44,680 nt of DNA from assembly GCA_023251475.1 (NCBI GenBank), contig JAHEYS010000059.1, positions 1-44,680 of the forward strand, given 5' to 3'. Below are positions 35,657-43,182 of this stretch, one piece after another. Numbering within the stretch: position 1 is the stretch's first letter; each line of letters opens with the position of its first letter. The notes beneath the pieces are model-generated. The model was not told the DNA's origin and ran no database searches. It saw only the letters and a list, made by a program, of their open reading frames with translations. The DNA comes from Prolixibacteraceae bacterium (GTDB lineage Bacteria; Bacteroidota; Bacteroidia; Bacteroidales; Prolixibacteraceae). The position numbers and the translations under genes are program-made.

Positions 35657-36592
35657 ATGAAAGTTACAGTTGTAGGAGCAGGAAACGTAGGGGCAACTTG
35701 TGCTGACACATTGGCCTATCGTGAAGTGGTAAATGAGGTGATTTTATTGGATATCAAAGAAGGAATTGCAGAAGGCAAAGCCCTTGATATCTGGCAAAAA
35801 GCCCCAATTATTGGTTATGATACACATACTGTGGGCGTTACGAACGATTATTCACGGACTGCAGGTTCTGACGTAGTGGTGATCACTTCGGGGTTACCAC
35901 GTAAACCGGGGATGTCACGCGATGATTTGATCCAGATCAATGCAGGTATTGTCAAATCTGTAACTGAAAATGTAATAAAGTATTCTCCCAACGCCATCAT
36001 TATCATCGTTTCCAACCCGCTGGATGTGATGACCTACCAGGCGCATCTTGCCTCCGGATTACCCCGTACCAGGGTGATGGGTATGGCTGGAATTCTCGAT
36101 ACCGCCCGTTACCGTTCATTTCTCTCCGAAGCGCTGAATATCTCTCAGAAAGAGATCCAGGCGATGCTTTTAGGGGGTCACGGCGATACCATGGTCCCTT
36201 TAACCCGATATACCACAGTTGGAGGAATCCCCATCACTGAATTGCTCGATGCCGATAAATTAAATGCAATTGTTGAGCGTACCAAAGCCGGCGGCGGAGA
36301 GTTGGTAAAACTGATCGGAACTTCTGCATGGCATGCTCCCGGAGCTGCTGCTGCTCAGATGGTTGAGGCTATCGTTAAAGATCAGCGCCGTATCTTCCCG
36401 GTATGTATTCAGCTTCAGGGGGAATATGGTATCGATAACTGTTACCTTGGCGTTCCCGTTGTTTTGGGCAAGGATGGTATCGAAAGCATTGTTGAACTTC
36501 ACCTGAATGACGAGGAGATGGAGATGATGAGGACCAGCGAAGGGCATGTTCGTGAGGTGATGAATGTTTTAGACGAAATAAATAAAAAATAA
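35657..36592 (+). CDS. mdh: Malate dehydrogenase (lactate dehydrogenase-like type)
   Basis: NAD-dependent oxidation of malate to oxaloacetate in the TCA cycle. The Rossmann loop GAGNVG (7-12) and D32 for NAD preference are present, as are the substrate-binding arginines in PRKPGMSR (82 and 88), N120, LDTAR (D148, R151) and the catalytic H175 in GGHGDTMVP. Arg at position 82, where lactate dehydrogenases have Gln, supports malate as substrate. Length 311 is standard. It has its own promoter and terminator. Confidence 0.96.
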   Translation: MKVTVVGAGNVGATCADTLAYREVVNEVILLDIKEGIAEGKALDIWQKAPIIGYDTHTVGVTNDYSRTAGSDVVVITSGLPRKPGMSRDDLIQINAGIVKSVTENVIKYSPNAIIIIVSNPLDVMTYQAHLASGLPRTRVMGMAGILDTARYRSFLSEALNISQKEIQAMLLGGHGDTMVPLTRYTTVGGIPITELLDADKLNAIVERTKAGGGELVKLIGTSAWHAPGAAAAQMVEAIVKDQRRIFPVCIQLQGEYGIDNCYLGVPVVLGKDGIESIVELHLNDEEMEMMRTSEGHVREVMNVLDEINKK

Positions 36593-36609
36593 TTGAACTG
36601 TTATTGAAC

Positions 36610-36637
36610 AAAAAAGGGGCGCCATGCCCCTTTTTTT
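36610..36637 (+). terminator. Rho-independent terminator of mdh
   Basis: An 11-bp perfect stem (AAAAAAGGGGC 36610-36620, GCCCCTTTTTT 36626-36636), five-base loop, and a run of seven or more T that is part of the second arm, 17 bases past the mdh stop. The A tract on the other side lets it work in both directions. Confidence 0.9.
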
Positions 36638-36660
36638 GCTCAGTAATCCAAATATTTCAG

Positions 36661-37083
36661 ATGAGAGAGGAATTCAGTTTTGAGATCGTTGAACTTGAGG
36701 AGAAAACCTATCATCCGTTGATAAGAGCCGAATTTAAAGGGCTTGAGGAACATTGGTGGGTGATTGATACAGGGGCATCCAAAAGCGTATTCGATGAGTC
36801 CCTCAGTGGATATTATATCGTGGGTGACGAAGATGTTGTGATGGCTACAGGGCTGGGCAAAGAGGTGGTGGAGACAAATTCCGGGAAAATTGCAGAATTT
36901 ATTTTGGGAGGATATAACTTTGGCGGACTGAAGGTCGCTTTAGTCGATTTTCACCATATCAACAATGAATATTCCAAGTTCTCTGATAAGAAGATTGTCG
37001 GATTGATCGGATCCGATTTTCTCTACTCACGAAAAGCAATCATCGATTTTGACAAGGGAACGATTTCCCTTTTAATGGACTAA
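36661..37083 (+). CDS. Single-domain retropepsin-like aspartic protease
   Basis: A 140-residue protein with the catalytic triplet WVIDTGASKSVFD (D36, T37, G38) and a distal GLIGSDFL (114-121) that matches the psi-loop hydrophobic-hydrophobic-Gly element of retropepsins, ending in IDFDKGTISL. One copy of the active-site motif means it must dimerise to be active, as in viral retropepsins. No signal peptide or membrane helix is seen, so it is probably cytoplasmic. The frame stays open back to a TTG inside the mdh terminator, so ATG 36661 is the realistic start. Substrate unknown. Confidence 0.8.
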   Translation: MREEFSFEIVELEEKTYHPLIRAEFKGLEEHWWVIDTGASKSVFDESLSGYYIVGDEDVVMATGLGKEVVETNSGKIAEFILGGYNFGGLKVALVDFHHINNEYSKFSDKKIVGLIGSDFLYSRKAIIDFDKGTISLLMD

Positions 37084-37621
37084 GGGTGAGCTTGTAATGA
37101 CAAAACTGATCTTCCCGTTTGTTAACCGGAATTAATCGGTGACCCTTTTCAAATGAGGTAAATGGCAGATCGGATCCTCCCGGGTATACACCCCCTCCAA
37201 TCGACTCCCTCCGGATTTTATATTTAGCATTCTTTCCCAAAAGAAAACGCTCCATTTTGCTTCTTCATCCCCCCTGAAGTGTTGCTGATACTGCATTTCG
37301 GTTAATCAAACGGGAGACCGATTCTATACCTAAACATAATGATCCCCGCACCGCTCCTTTTTCAAACGAATAAAACCTTCGTATTTAATCAGTTCTTTAA
37401 AATATTAAATATTTGTTAATCAATAGGTTTACTGCTCTGCCAATCGCTGCTAAACCATTTCTTCCGGATCAGGTAAATTTTTCAGCTTAAGCAAAAAAAA
37501 ATAATATTTTTATGAATAATATGATATATTTTGCTTATATTTAAAGCAGTAAACCGGTCGTTGATATCACCCTGTTTGTTATTGAATGATTAGTGAAAAA
37601 ATTTCTTAAAATTTTATCCTA
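37084..37621. other. Intergenic region upstream of the first tonB, no gene seen
   Basis: This 538-base gap has a C/T-rich half (to about 37370) and an AT-rich half. No frame, RNA or strong hairpin was recognised. TATATTTTG near 37529-37537 resembles the -7 box with one extra T and may belong to the tonB promoter. Confidence 0.45.
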
Positions 37622-38434
37622 ATGGCAGCAAATAATGATATATTTTCGAAAGAATGGTGCGAGCTGATTTTTGAGACATCATCGAATCATGAATATGGCG
37701 CTTATGAGCTAAGGCGTAATTCCTACAAGCGACAATTCTGGGGGTTGGTTTTTTCAATCATTTTATTTGTCATTGCGGTACTTGTTCCGGTGGTACTGAA
37801 GAAAATTATTCCCAGGAAAGTTGAAAAAGAGATAAGTGTCAGAACTTTAACCGATATTAAGCTGGATAAGCCCAAGGATGTTTCCTTTATCAAAGAAGTT
37901 CCCCCACCTCCACCGATGCGAAACACCATTAAATTTACCCCTCCTGTTATCAAACCCGATGATCTGGTTCAGGATGAAGAGCAACCGATCATGCAAAAGG
38001 AGGCGGTGGAAGCAAAAGAGGCAATCAGTAATATCAATTTTGACAAAGGGACTGATGATATCTCTGCTCCGGTAGCCACAGCTGATAAAAAGGTTGAATC
38101 AATCACCGAGGAGGCCGACAAGCCTTTTATCATTGTTGAGCAAATGCCCCAGTTCCCGGGAGGGGAAAAAGAGATGATGAAGTTTATCAAAAACAACCTT
38201 CGGTATCCTGTTTCTGCCATTGAGAATGGAATTTCAGGTACGGTAACCGTCAACTTTGTTGTTGGAAGAGATGGTAGAATTACCAATATTAAGGTGATTC
38301 GCGGAATCGGGGGAGGTTGTGATGAGGAAGCCGTGAGAATTTTAGAGAAAATGCCTGCCTGGAGTCCCGGAAGACAGGGTGGGATGGCAGTTCTGGTCAG
38401 TTATACTGTCCCGTTTAAGTTTGTATTACAATAG
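37622..38434 (+). CDS. tonB: Energy transducer TonB, paralogue 1
   Basis: Links the proton motive force harvested by ExbB/ExbD to outer-membrane TonB-dependent receptors. The Bacteroidota N terminus is visible (NHEYGAYELRRNSYKRQF), followed by one membrane helix (about 37-60), a Pro-rich periplasmic spacer (EVPPPPPMRNTIKFTPPVIKPD) and the C-terminal TonB domain (about 170-270) with QFPGGEKEMMKFI, YP, GISGTVTVNFVV and the ending VPFKFVLQ. It is a close paralogue of the gene at 41185-41985; the C-terminal domains are about 85% identical by eye. It stands alone, with gaps of more than 500 bases on each side. Confidence 0.93.
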   Translation: MAANNDIFSKEWCELIFETSSNHEYGAYELRRNSYKRQFWGLVFSIILFVIAVLVPVVLKKIIPRKVEKEISVRTLTDIKLDKPKDVSFIKEVPPPPPMRNTIKFTPPVIKPDDLVQDEEQPIMQKEAVEAKEAISNINFDKGTDDISAPVATADKKVESITEEADKPFIIVEQMPQFPGGEKEMMKFIKNNLRYPVSAIENGISGTVTVNFVVGRDGRITNIKVIRGIGGGCDEEAVRILEKMPAWSPGRQGGMAVLVSYTVPFKFVLQ

Positions 38435-38993
38435 CCTGGCGGGTGTGGCGACCGTTTATTAAAGAGAGGTTCCCTAAATTATTCCATCTTTATTTTGATT
38501 ATAAATTAGCCATTCCAAATTTAATTATTGACTGCAAAAATGACCGTAAAACCATTTAAATAGGCTGATATATTGACAATTGTTGATCCGTACAAATGTT
38601 AAAATATGTTAATATTTTAGTTTTAAAGGATTTTTATTTTACCCCGCTGATGTGAATTGAATTGGATTATTAATTTTGTCCACGATTTAGAAGTAAAGAT
38701 GACTTTTTAACTTTTACTGATCCTGGTAAGCGGTTTGGATTTTTTATTGTATATTTGAGCCACTTAACGGGTTTTCAATTTAAAAAATATCGTATTCAGG
38801 AATATTGAATCCGGGAACCTTGGGATACATTTTTTTTAGGATGTATTTTTGATGGTTTTCTTAATGCTGGTTCTCAATGCGGTTGTTAATTGGTCTTCTG
38901 TTTTTTACCATATAAATGGTTGGTTCAGTTGTATTTTATTGTTTTTCTCAAATATTTCTTAAACTTTCATTTAAACACTAGTAATTTTAGAGT
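38435..38993. other. AT-rich intergenic region upstream of exbB
   Basis: This 559-base gap has no frame I would defend. TATATTTG at 38750-38757 matches the -7 promoter consensus but lacks a -33 partner and would give a long leader of about 230 bases. A weak AT-only hairpin (ATACAT 38825-38830 with ATGTAT 38841-38846) is followed by Ts. It probably holds the promoter of the exb operon and separates it from the first tonB. Confidence 0.45.
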
Positions 38994-39797
38994 ATGAAAT
39001 CACAAAATGGCTTTTTAAAGATTCAAAGCGCTTTTTCTGCATTGGTCATTCCCGTTTCGTTAGTAATTGCGGTACTTGTTTTTAATCTCATTATGGGTGC
39101 CAATGGCAACTTTCAGGGAAACAGTAATGCAAATGCACCAATTCCGGGAAATTTTCTTGGAGTAATTTATAAAGGTGGATTTATTGTCCCCATCATTATG
39201 ACATTACTGTTGACGGTAATTGCCTTCGCAATTGAACGTTTTTTCACAATTAACAAAGCTGGTGGAAAAGGATCTGCCACCAAATTTGTGGAGACGATTA
39301 AAGGTTCCCTTGCAAAGAATGACATTAATGGTGCAATTGCAGAGTGCGATCGTTTTCAGGGATCGATTGCAAGTGTTTCAAAAGCAGCACTTCAAAAGTA
39401 TGCCCTTTTGGAAAAAGACACTACCATGACCAAGGAGCAGAAATTGCTGGATATTCAGAAAAACATTGAAGAGGCAACCTCTCTTGAACTTCCAAGCCTT
39501 GAACAGAACCTCCCGATTTTGGCAACCATTTCGTCACTTGGTACGATGATGGGACTTTTAGGAACAGTACTTGGTATGATCCGCTCTTTTGCCGCTATGG
39601 CGAATGCCGGAGCACCTGACTCTGTTGCACTATCTACAGGTATCTCTGAAGCGCTTATCAATACAGCATTTGGTATTGGTACTGGTGCCCTTGCGATGAT
39701 TTCCTATAATTTTTTCACCACAAAAATTGATAAGCTGACCTATTCAATCGATGAAACTGGTTATAGCATCGTTCAAACATTTGCTGCAAAGCACTAA
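38994..39797 (+). CDS. exbB: ExbB/MotA/TolQ-family proton channel subunit
   Basis: Inner-membrane component of the TonB motor, 267 residues. A first helix (about 12-37), a short Asn/Gly-rich periplasmic segment, a second helix (about 56-80, ending AIERFFTINKAGG), a cytoplasmic helical domain (about 85-165), and two further helices in the region LPILATISSLGTMMGLLGTVLGMI and GISEALINTAFGIGTGALAMISYNFF. The glycine-rich TMMGLLGTVLGM and the IGTGALA element are the pore-lining signature. First gene of the exbB-exbD-exbD-tonB operon. Confidence 0.93.
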   Translation: MKSQNGFLKIQSAFSALVIPVSLVIAVLVFNLIMGANGNFQGNSNANAPIPGNFLGVIYKGGFIVPIIMTLLLTVIAFAIERFFTINKAGGKGSATKFVETIKGSLAKNDINGAIAECDRFQGSIASVSKAALQKYALLEKDTTMTKEQKLLDIQKNIEEATSLELPSLEQNLPILATISSLGTMMGLLGTVLGMIRSFAAMANAGAPDSVALSTGISEALINTAFGIGTGALAMISYNFFTTKIDKLTYSIDETGYSIVQTFAAKH

Positions 39798-39824
39798 ATT
39801 TATAGTCTAAAATATATTAGTACT

Positions 39825-40433
39825 ATGCCAAAAGTAAAAATAAAAAGGAAGAGTACGGCCGTTGACATGACCGCAATGTGTGATGTTGCGTTCCTGTTAT
39901 TGACCTTCTTTATGCTCACTTCCAACTTTATACAAAAAGAGCCGGTGGTGGTGAATACCCCCTCCTCAATTTCAGAGATTAAGATACCTGATCGAAATAT
40001 CATCTCCATCCTTGTGGATGGAAAAGGTAAAGTCTTCTTTGGTATTGACGGACAGGAGAACAGGGTTCAGCTGCTGACCAAAATGGGAGAAGCTTACAAT
40101 GTCGCTTTTACCCCTGCTGAATTAAAAGAGTTCAGTCTGGTCAATAAGTTTGGTGTCCCCATCAACCTTATGAAATCATACCTGGCTTTAAAAAGTGAAG
40201 AGCGTGATTTGCCCCAAAATGCACTCGGAATTCCATGCGACTCCCTGGATAACCAGTTTAAAAACTGGGTAAGCCTGGCCAAAGGGATCAACAAGGAATA
40301 CCGCATTGCCATAAAAGCTGATCAGGCAACCACTTATCCGGTCATTAAGAAGTTAATGGGTAGTCTGCAAGAGATCAATGAGAACAGGTACAACCTGCTC
40401 ACCAGTCTTAAAACTGTAGCTGATTATCAATAA
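39825..40433 (+). CDS. exbD: ExbD/TolR-family protein 1
   Basis: Single-pass stator protein of the TonB motor. A basic cytoplasmic N terminus precedes a membrane helix (about 13-38) whose segment MTAMCDVAFLLLTFFML carries the essential proton-carrying aspartate (D20). The periplasmic part is long (202 residues total versus about 140 in E. coli ExbD), with an insertion in the middle (about 75-150) and the conserved ending with RIAIKADQATTYPVIKKLM. It follows exbB by 27 bases and precedes the second exbD by 18 bases. Confidence 0.92.
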   Translation: MPKVKIKRKSTAVDMTAMCDVAFLLLTFFMLTSNFIQKEPVVVNTPSSISEIKIPDRNIISILVDGKGKVFFGIDGQENRVQLLTKMGEAYNVAFTPAELKEFSLVNKFGVPINLMKSYLALKSEERDLPQNALGIPCDSLDNQFKNWVSLAKGINKEYRIAIKADQATTYPVIKKLMGSLQEINENRYNLLTSLKTVADYQ

Positions 40434-40451
40434 TTTTAAATTTTAAAATTC

Positions 40452-41063
40452 ATGTCTGAAGTAGCTGCGGAAACGCAAGTAAAACAAAAGGGTAAAACCA
40501 AGAAGATGTCAACAAGGGTGGACTTTACCCCCATGGTTGACCTTGGATTTTTGCTGATAACATTTTTTATGTTGGCCACATCGATGAGTAAACCTCAGAC
40601 TATGGAGATTGCCATGCCTTCAAAGGAGAAGATTTCTGAAGAAGAGCAGACGAAGATTAAAGCTTCAAGGGCCGTCACCATATTGCTGGGAAAGGATAAT
40701 AAGGTATTTTACTACGAAGGAACCCGTGAAAATGATATTGATCCGGTTTTAAATCAAACAGACTTCTCTCCCAATGGCATGCGTCAGTTTCTGATCAAAA
40801 AGAATTACGATATCATGGTCAAGGTTCGCGAACTTAAAGCTACAAAAGAGGCTAAAAAGCTCTCCGATGAGCAGTTTGAGAAGCAGAAAATGGAGATTAT
40901 CAGCGATAAGAAAGCTCCCATCATCCTTATAAAAGGGACTGATGACAGCAATTACAAAAATCTTATCGATGCGTTGGATGAGATGGCGATTTGTAATATC
41001 GGGCGTTATGCCATTGTGGATATCACACCGTTTGATTTGGAACTATTGGCGAAGGTCAAATAA
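40452..41063 (+). CDS. exbD: ExbD/TolR-family protein 2
   Basis: Second, diverged ExbD of 203 residues. The N terminus is Lys-rich (about 1-20), the helix (about 25-45) contains FTPMVDLGFLLITFFML with the conserved aspartate D30, and the periplasmic part includes MPSKEKISEEEQTKIKASR and ends with PIILIKGTDDSNYKNLIDALDEMAICNIGRYAIVD. Paired non-identical ExbD genes after exbB are the usual Bacteroidota arrangement, which suggests a hetero-oligomeric stator (inference). Confidence 0.92.
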   Translation: MSEVAAETQVKQKGKTKKMSTRVDFTPMVDLGFLLITFFMLATSMSKPQTMEIAMPSKEKISEEEQTKIKASRAVTILLGKDNKVFYYEGTRENDIDPVLNQTDFSPNGMRQFLIKKNYDIMVKVRELKATKEAKKLSDEQFEKQKMEIISDKKAPIILIKGTDDSNYKNLIDALDEMAICNIGRYAIVDITPFDLELLAKVK

Positions 41064-41184
41064 TGGACGCACACACTTTCGCTACATACAAGCAAGGATG
41101 GATTGGAACCATTCGGAACCAGGAGATGGTTTCAGGTTCCAGGGTATCACTCCATAATTATTTACAGATGAAAATTGTATCCTA

Positions 41185-41985
41185 ATGGCAGCAAATAATG
41201 ATATTTTTTCACCCGAATGGTGCGACCTGGTTTTTGAGGCTAAAAACCACGAGTATGGTGCTTATGAACTGAGGAAGAATTCTGCAAAAAGACACTTCAG
41301 GGCATTCATGATCGCAGCCATCGTTTTCGTTCTGACTGTTTCTGCTCCTTCTCTGATCAATCAACTCTTGCCAAAGAGAGTGGATAAGGACGTAACTGTC
41401 AGGGCGCTTTCCAATATTGAATTGGATAAACCTAAAGAAAACATCCTTAAGGAGATTCCGCCACCACCGCCGCCTCTGCGTAACACCATCAAGTTTACAC
41501 CTCCGGTGATTAAACCCGATGAACTGGTACAGGAAGAGGAGCAGCCAAAATTGCAAAAGGAGGTTGTAGAGGACAAGTCTGCAATCAGTAATGTGACTTT
41601 CGATAAAGGTACTGACGATGTTGCTGCCCCGGTAGCCACAGAGAAGAACCAGATCACGGAAGAACCTGATCAGCCGTTTGTGATTGTTGAGCAGATGCCA
41701 CAATTCCCGGGTGGAGAGAAGGAGATGATGAAATTCATCAAAAATAATCTTCGTTACCCTTCACTGGCAGCGGAAAACGGAATCTCAGGTACTGTAATTG
41801 TGAACTTCGTTGTTGACAGGGACGGTCATATTACAAGGATTAAAGTGGTACGCGGAATCGGAGGCGGTTGCGATGAGGAGGCTGTTCGGGTATTAGGGAA
41901 AATGCCGGTCTGGAGTCCTGGTAAACAGGGTGGTAAGGCTGTTTTGGTTAGTTATACCGTCCCCTTTAAGTTTATTCTGCAATAG
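41185..41985 (+). CDS. tonB: Energy transducer TonB, paralogue 2
   Basis: Same architecture as paralogue 1: N-terminal NHEYGAYELRKNS, a membrane helix (about 37-58), a Pro-rich stretch (IPPPPPPLRNTIKF), and the TonB C-terminal domain ending VPFKFILQ; 266 residues. The sequence similarity to paralogue 1 starts about 14 bases before both ATGs (ATCCTAATGGCAGCAAATAA in both), so the duplication included part of the leader. It is separated from exbD by 121 bases with no recognised feature, and from the next small gene by 12 bases. Confidence 0.93.
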   Translation: MAANNDIFSPEWCDLVFEAKNHEYGAYELRKNSAKRHFRAFMIAAIVFVLTVSAPSLINQLLPKRVDKDVTVRALSNIELDKPKENILKEIPPPPPPLRNTIKFTPPVIKPDELVQEEEQPKLQKEVVEDKSAISNVTFDKGTDDVAAPVATEKNQITEEPDQPFVIVEQMPQFPGGEKEMMKFIKNNLRYPSLAAENGISGTVIVNFVVDRDGHITRIKVVRGIGGGCDEEAVRVLGKMPVWSPGKQGGKAVLVSYTVPFKFILQ

Positions 41986-41997
41986 TCTTTAACTCAA

Positions 41998-42207
41998 ATG
42001 ACAGGAAGGATTCGCATTTTTCTTTTTTTTAAGATTTTAATGTCCTTTGTCTATCTGGTACTGGGAGTAGCAATATTGTCGTCTGACATATTACTGCTCC
42101 CAGTAAATAGTTTTGTAAGAACCTGTTTTGGCATACTTTTGGTAGTATATGGTTCGTTCAGAGTTTATACTTTGGTAAAGAATTCAAAAGGTGATGAAGC
42201 GAATTGA
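41998..42207 (+). CDS. Small membrane protein in the tonB operon
   Basis: A 69-residue protein with two hydrophobic helices (about 6-28 and 36-60) and a short charged C terminus (KNSKGDEAN). No named family recognised. Tight packing in the operon (12 bases after tonB; its stop overlaps the next gene by 14 bases) supports it as a real gene and suggests translational coupling to the PstS-like gene. It may assist the TonB motor or the lipoprotein (inference). Confidence 0.75.
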   Translation: MTGRIRIFLFFKILMSFVYLVLGVAILSSDILLLPVNSFVRTCFGILLVVYGSFRVYTLVKNSKGDEAN

Positions 42208-43138
42208 GCTCATAGTGTTTTTGGTTTCCCTCCTTTCCCTTGGAGGATGTCGCTTCTTTAAAGGTGACCCGTACCGCAATACCCCAACAACAGGAATTAC
42301 AACCATCAGCACCGATGAAACTTTTCGCCCTATTATTGAAGCTGAAATCGATGTATTCAAAGCCATCTATGGATATACCGAATTAAGCTCGGATTATATT
42401 CCCGAGAACGAGGCTTTTAACAAACTCTTTAAGGGAGATGTCCAGTTGATTGTTGCCTCACGACCCTTATCAAACGAGGAGATTGCTGTGTTTAATCAAC
42501 GTAAGATCTTCCCCCGTCAAACTAAAATAGCAACCGATGCTATTGCTTTAATCGTATCCCCGTTGAGTCAGGATACCCTGATTACCGTAAACCAGATAAA
42601 AGACCTTCTTACCGGCAAGATTGACCGTTGGGACCAGATTAATCCCGGTTCAAAAACAGGCAAAATCAGCGTGGTATTCGATAATGAGAAATCGGGAATC
42701 GTCAAATATCTTGTGGATTCACTCTGCCAGGGAAAATTTGTGCAGAAAAATGTTTTTGCCCTTGAATTCAACCGTGATGTGATTGAATACACAAGTACTC
42801 ATCCTGGTGTGCTCGGATTTATTGGCGCCAGCTGGATCAGCAATAATGCCGATTCTTTGCACCTCTCTTTTCATAAAAAAATTAAGGTAGTGTCAGTCAG
42901 TGATCGTCCGCACGCGGATGGTGAAAATAGTTACAAACCTTACCAGGCCTACCTGATGGATCACATTTATCCGTTAACAAGAGATATTTATGTTATTAAT
43001 ACTGAACCACGGAATGGTTTGGTGACAGGTTTCTCCTCCTTTGTGGCAAGTGACAAGGGACAGCGGATTATATTGAAATCCGGTGTTCTCCCTGCCGTGG
43101 CCCCTACAAGGGTGATCAATGTCCGAAAGGACTTTTAA
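42194..43138 (+). CDS. PstS-like periplasmic substrate-binding lipoprotein
   Basis: A 314-residue protein of the PstS/PBP-like family. From ATG 42194 (the GTG at 42191 is in frame but less likely) it has a lipoprotein signal (LLSLGGC, Cys19). Binding-protein landmarks: ISTDETFRPIIEAEIDVFKAIYG, LIVASRPLSNEE, TDAIALIVSPLS, INQIKDLLTGKIDRWDQI-like segment near 135 and LGFIGASWISN. No pst transport genes (pstCAB) are nearby, so classical phosphate import is unlikely from context. In Bacteroidota this type of gene recurs beside tonB/exb and a TPR gene (established pattern as I recall it). Ligand unknown. Confidence 0.85.
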   Translation: MKRIELIVFLVSLLSLGGCRFFKGDPYRNTPTTGITTISTDETFRPIIEAEIDVFKAIYGYTELSSDYIPENEAFNKLFKGDVQLIVASRPLSNEEIAVFNQRKIFPRQTKIATDAIALIVSPLSQDTLITVNQIKDLLTGKIDRWDQINPGSKTGKISVVFDNEKSGIVKYLVDSLCQGKFVQKNVFALEFNRDVIEYTSTHPGVLGFIGASWISNNADSLHLSFHKKIKVVSVSDRPHADGENSYKPYQAYLMDHIYPLTRDIYVINTEPRNGLVTGFSSFVASDKGQRIILKSGVLPAVAPTRVINVRKDF

Positions 43139-43182
43139 CAGGTAATTCATAAATTGAAAATATCTAATACGCAATTATAAAC

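Noticed and set aside
36604-36660. Upstream extension of the retropepsin-like frame
   Set aside because: It would start from TTG inside the mdh terminator hairpin; ATG 36661 is the natural start.
41209-41703. Antisense frame of 164 codons inside the second tonB
   Set aside because: Shadow of the TonB gene; the similar region of the first tonB does not keep the frame.
42194-43138. Phosphate ABC transport operon
   Set aside because: Only a binding-protein-like lipoprotein is present; no pstC, pstA, pstB or phoU gene in the visible operon.
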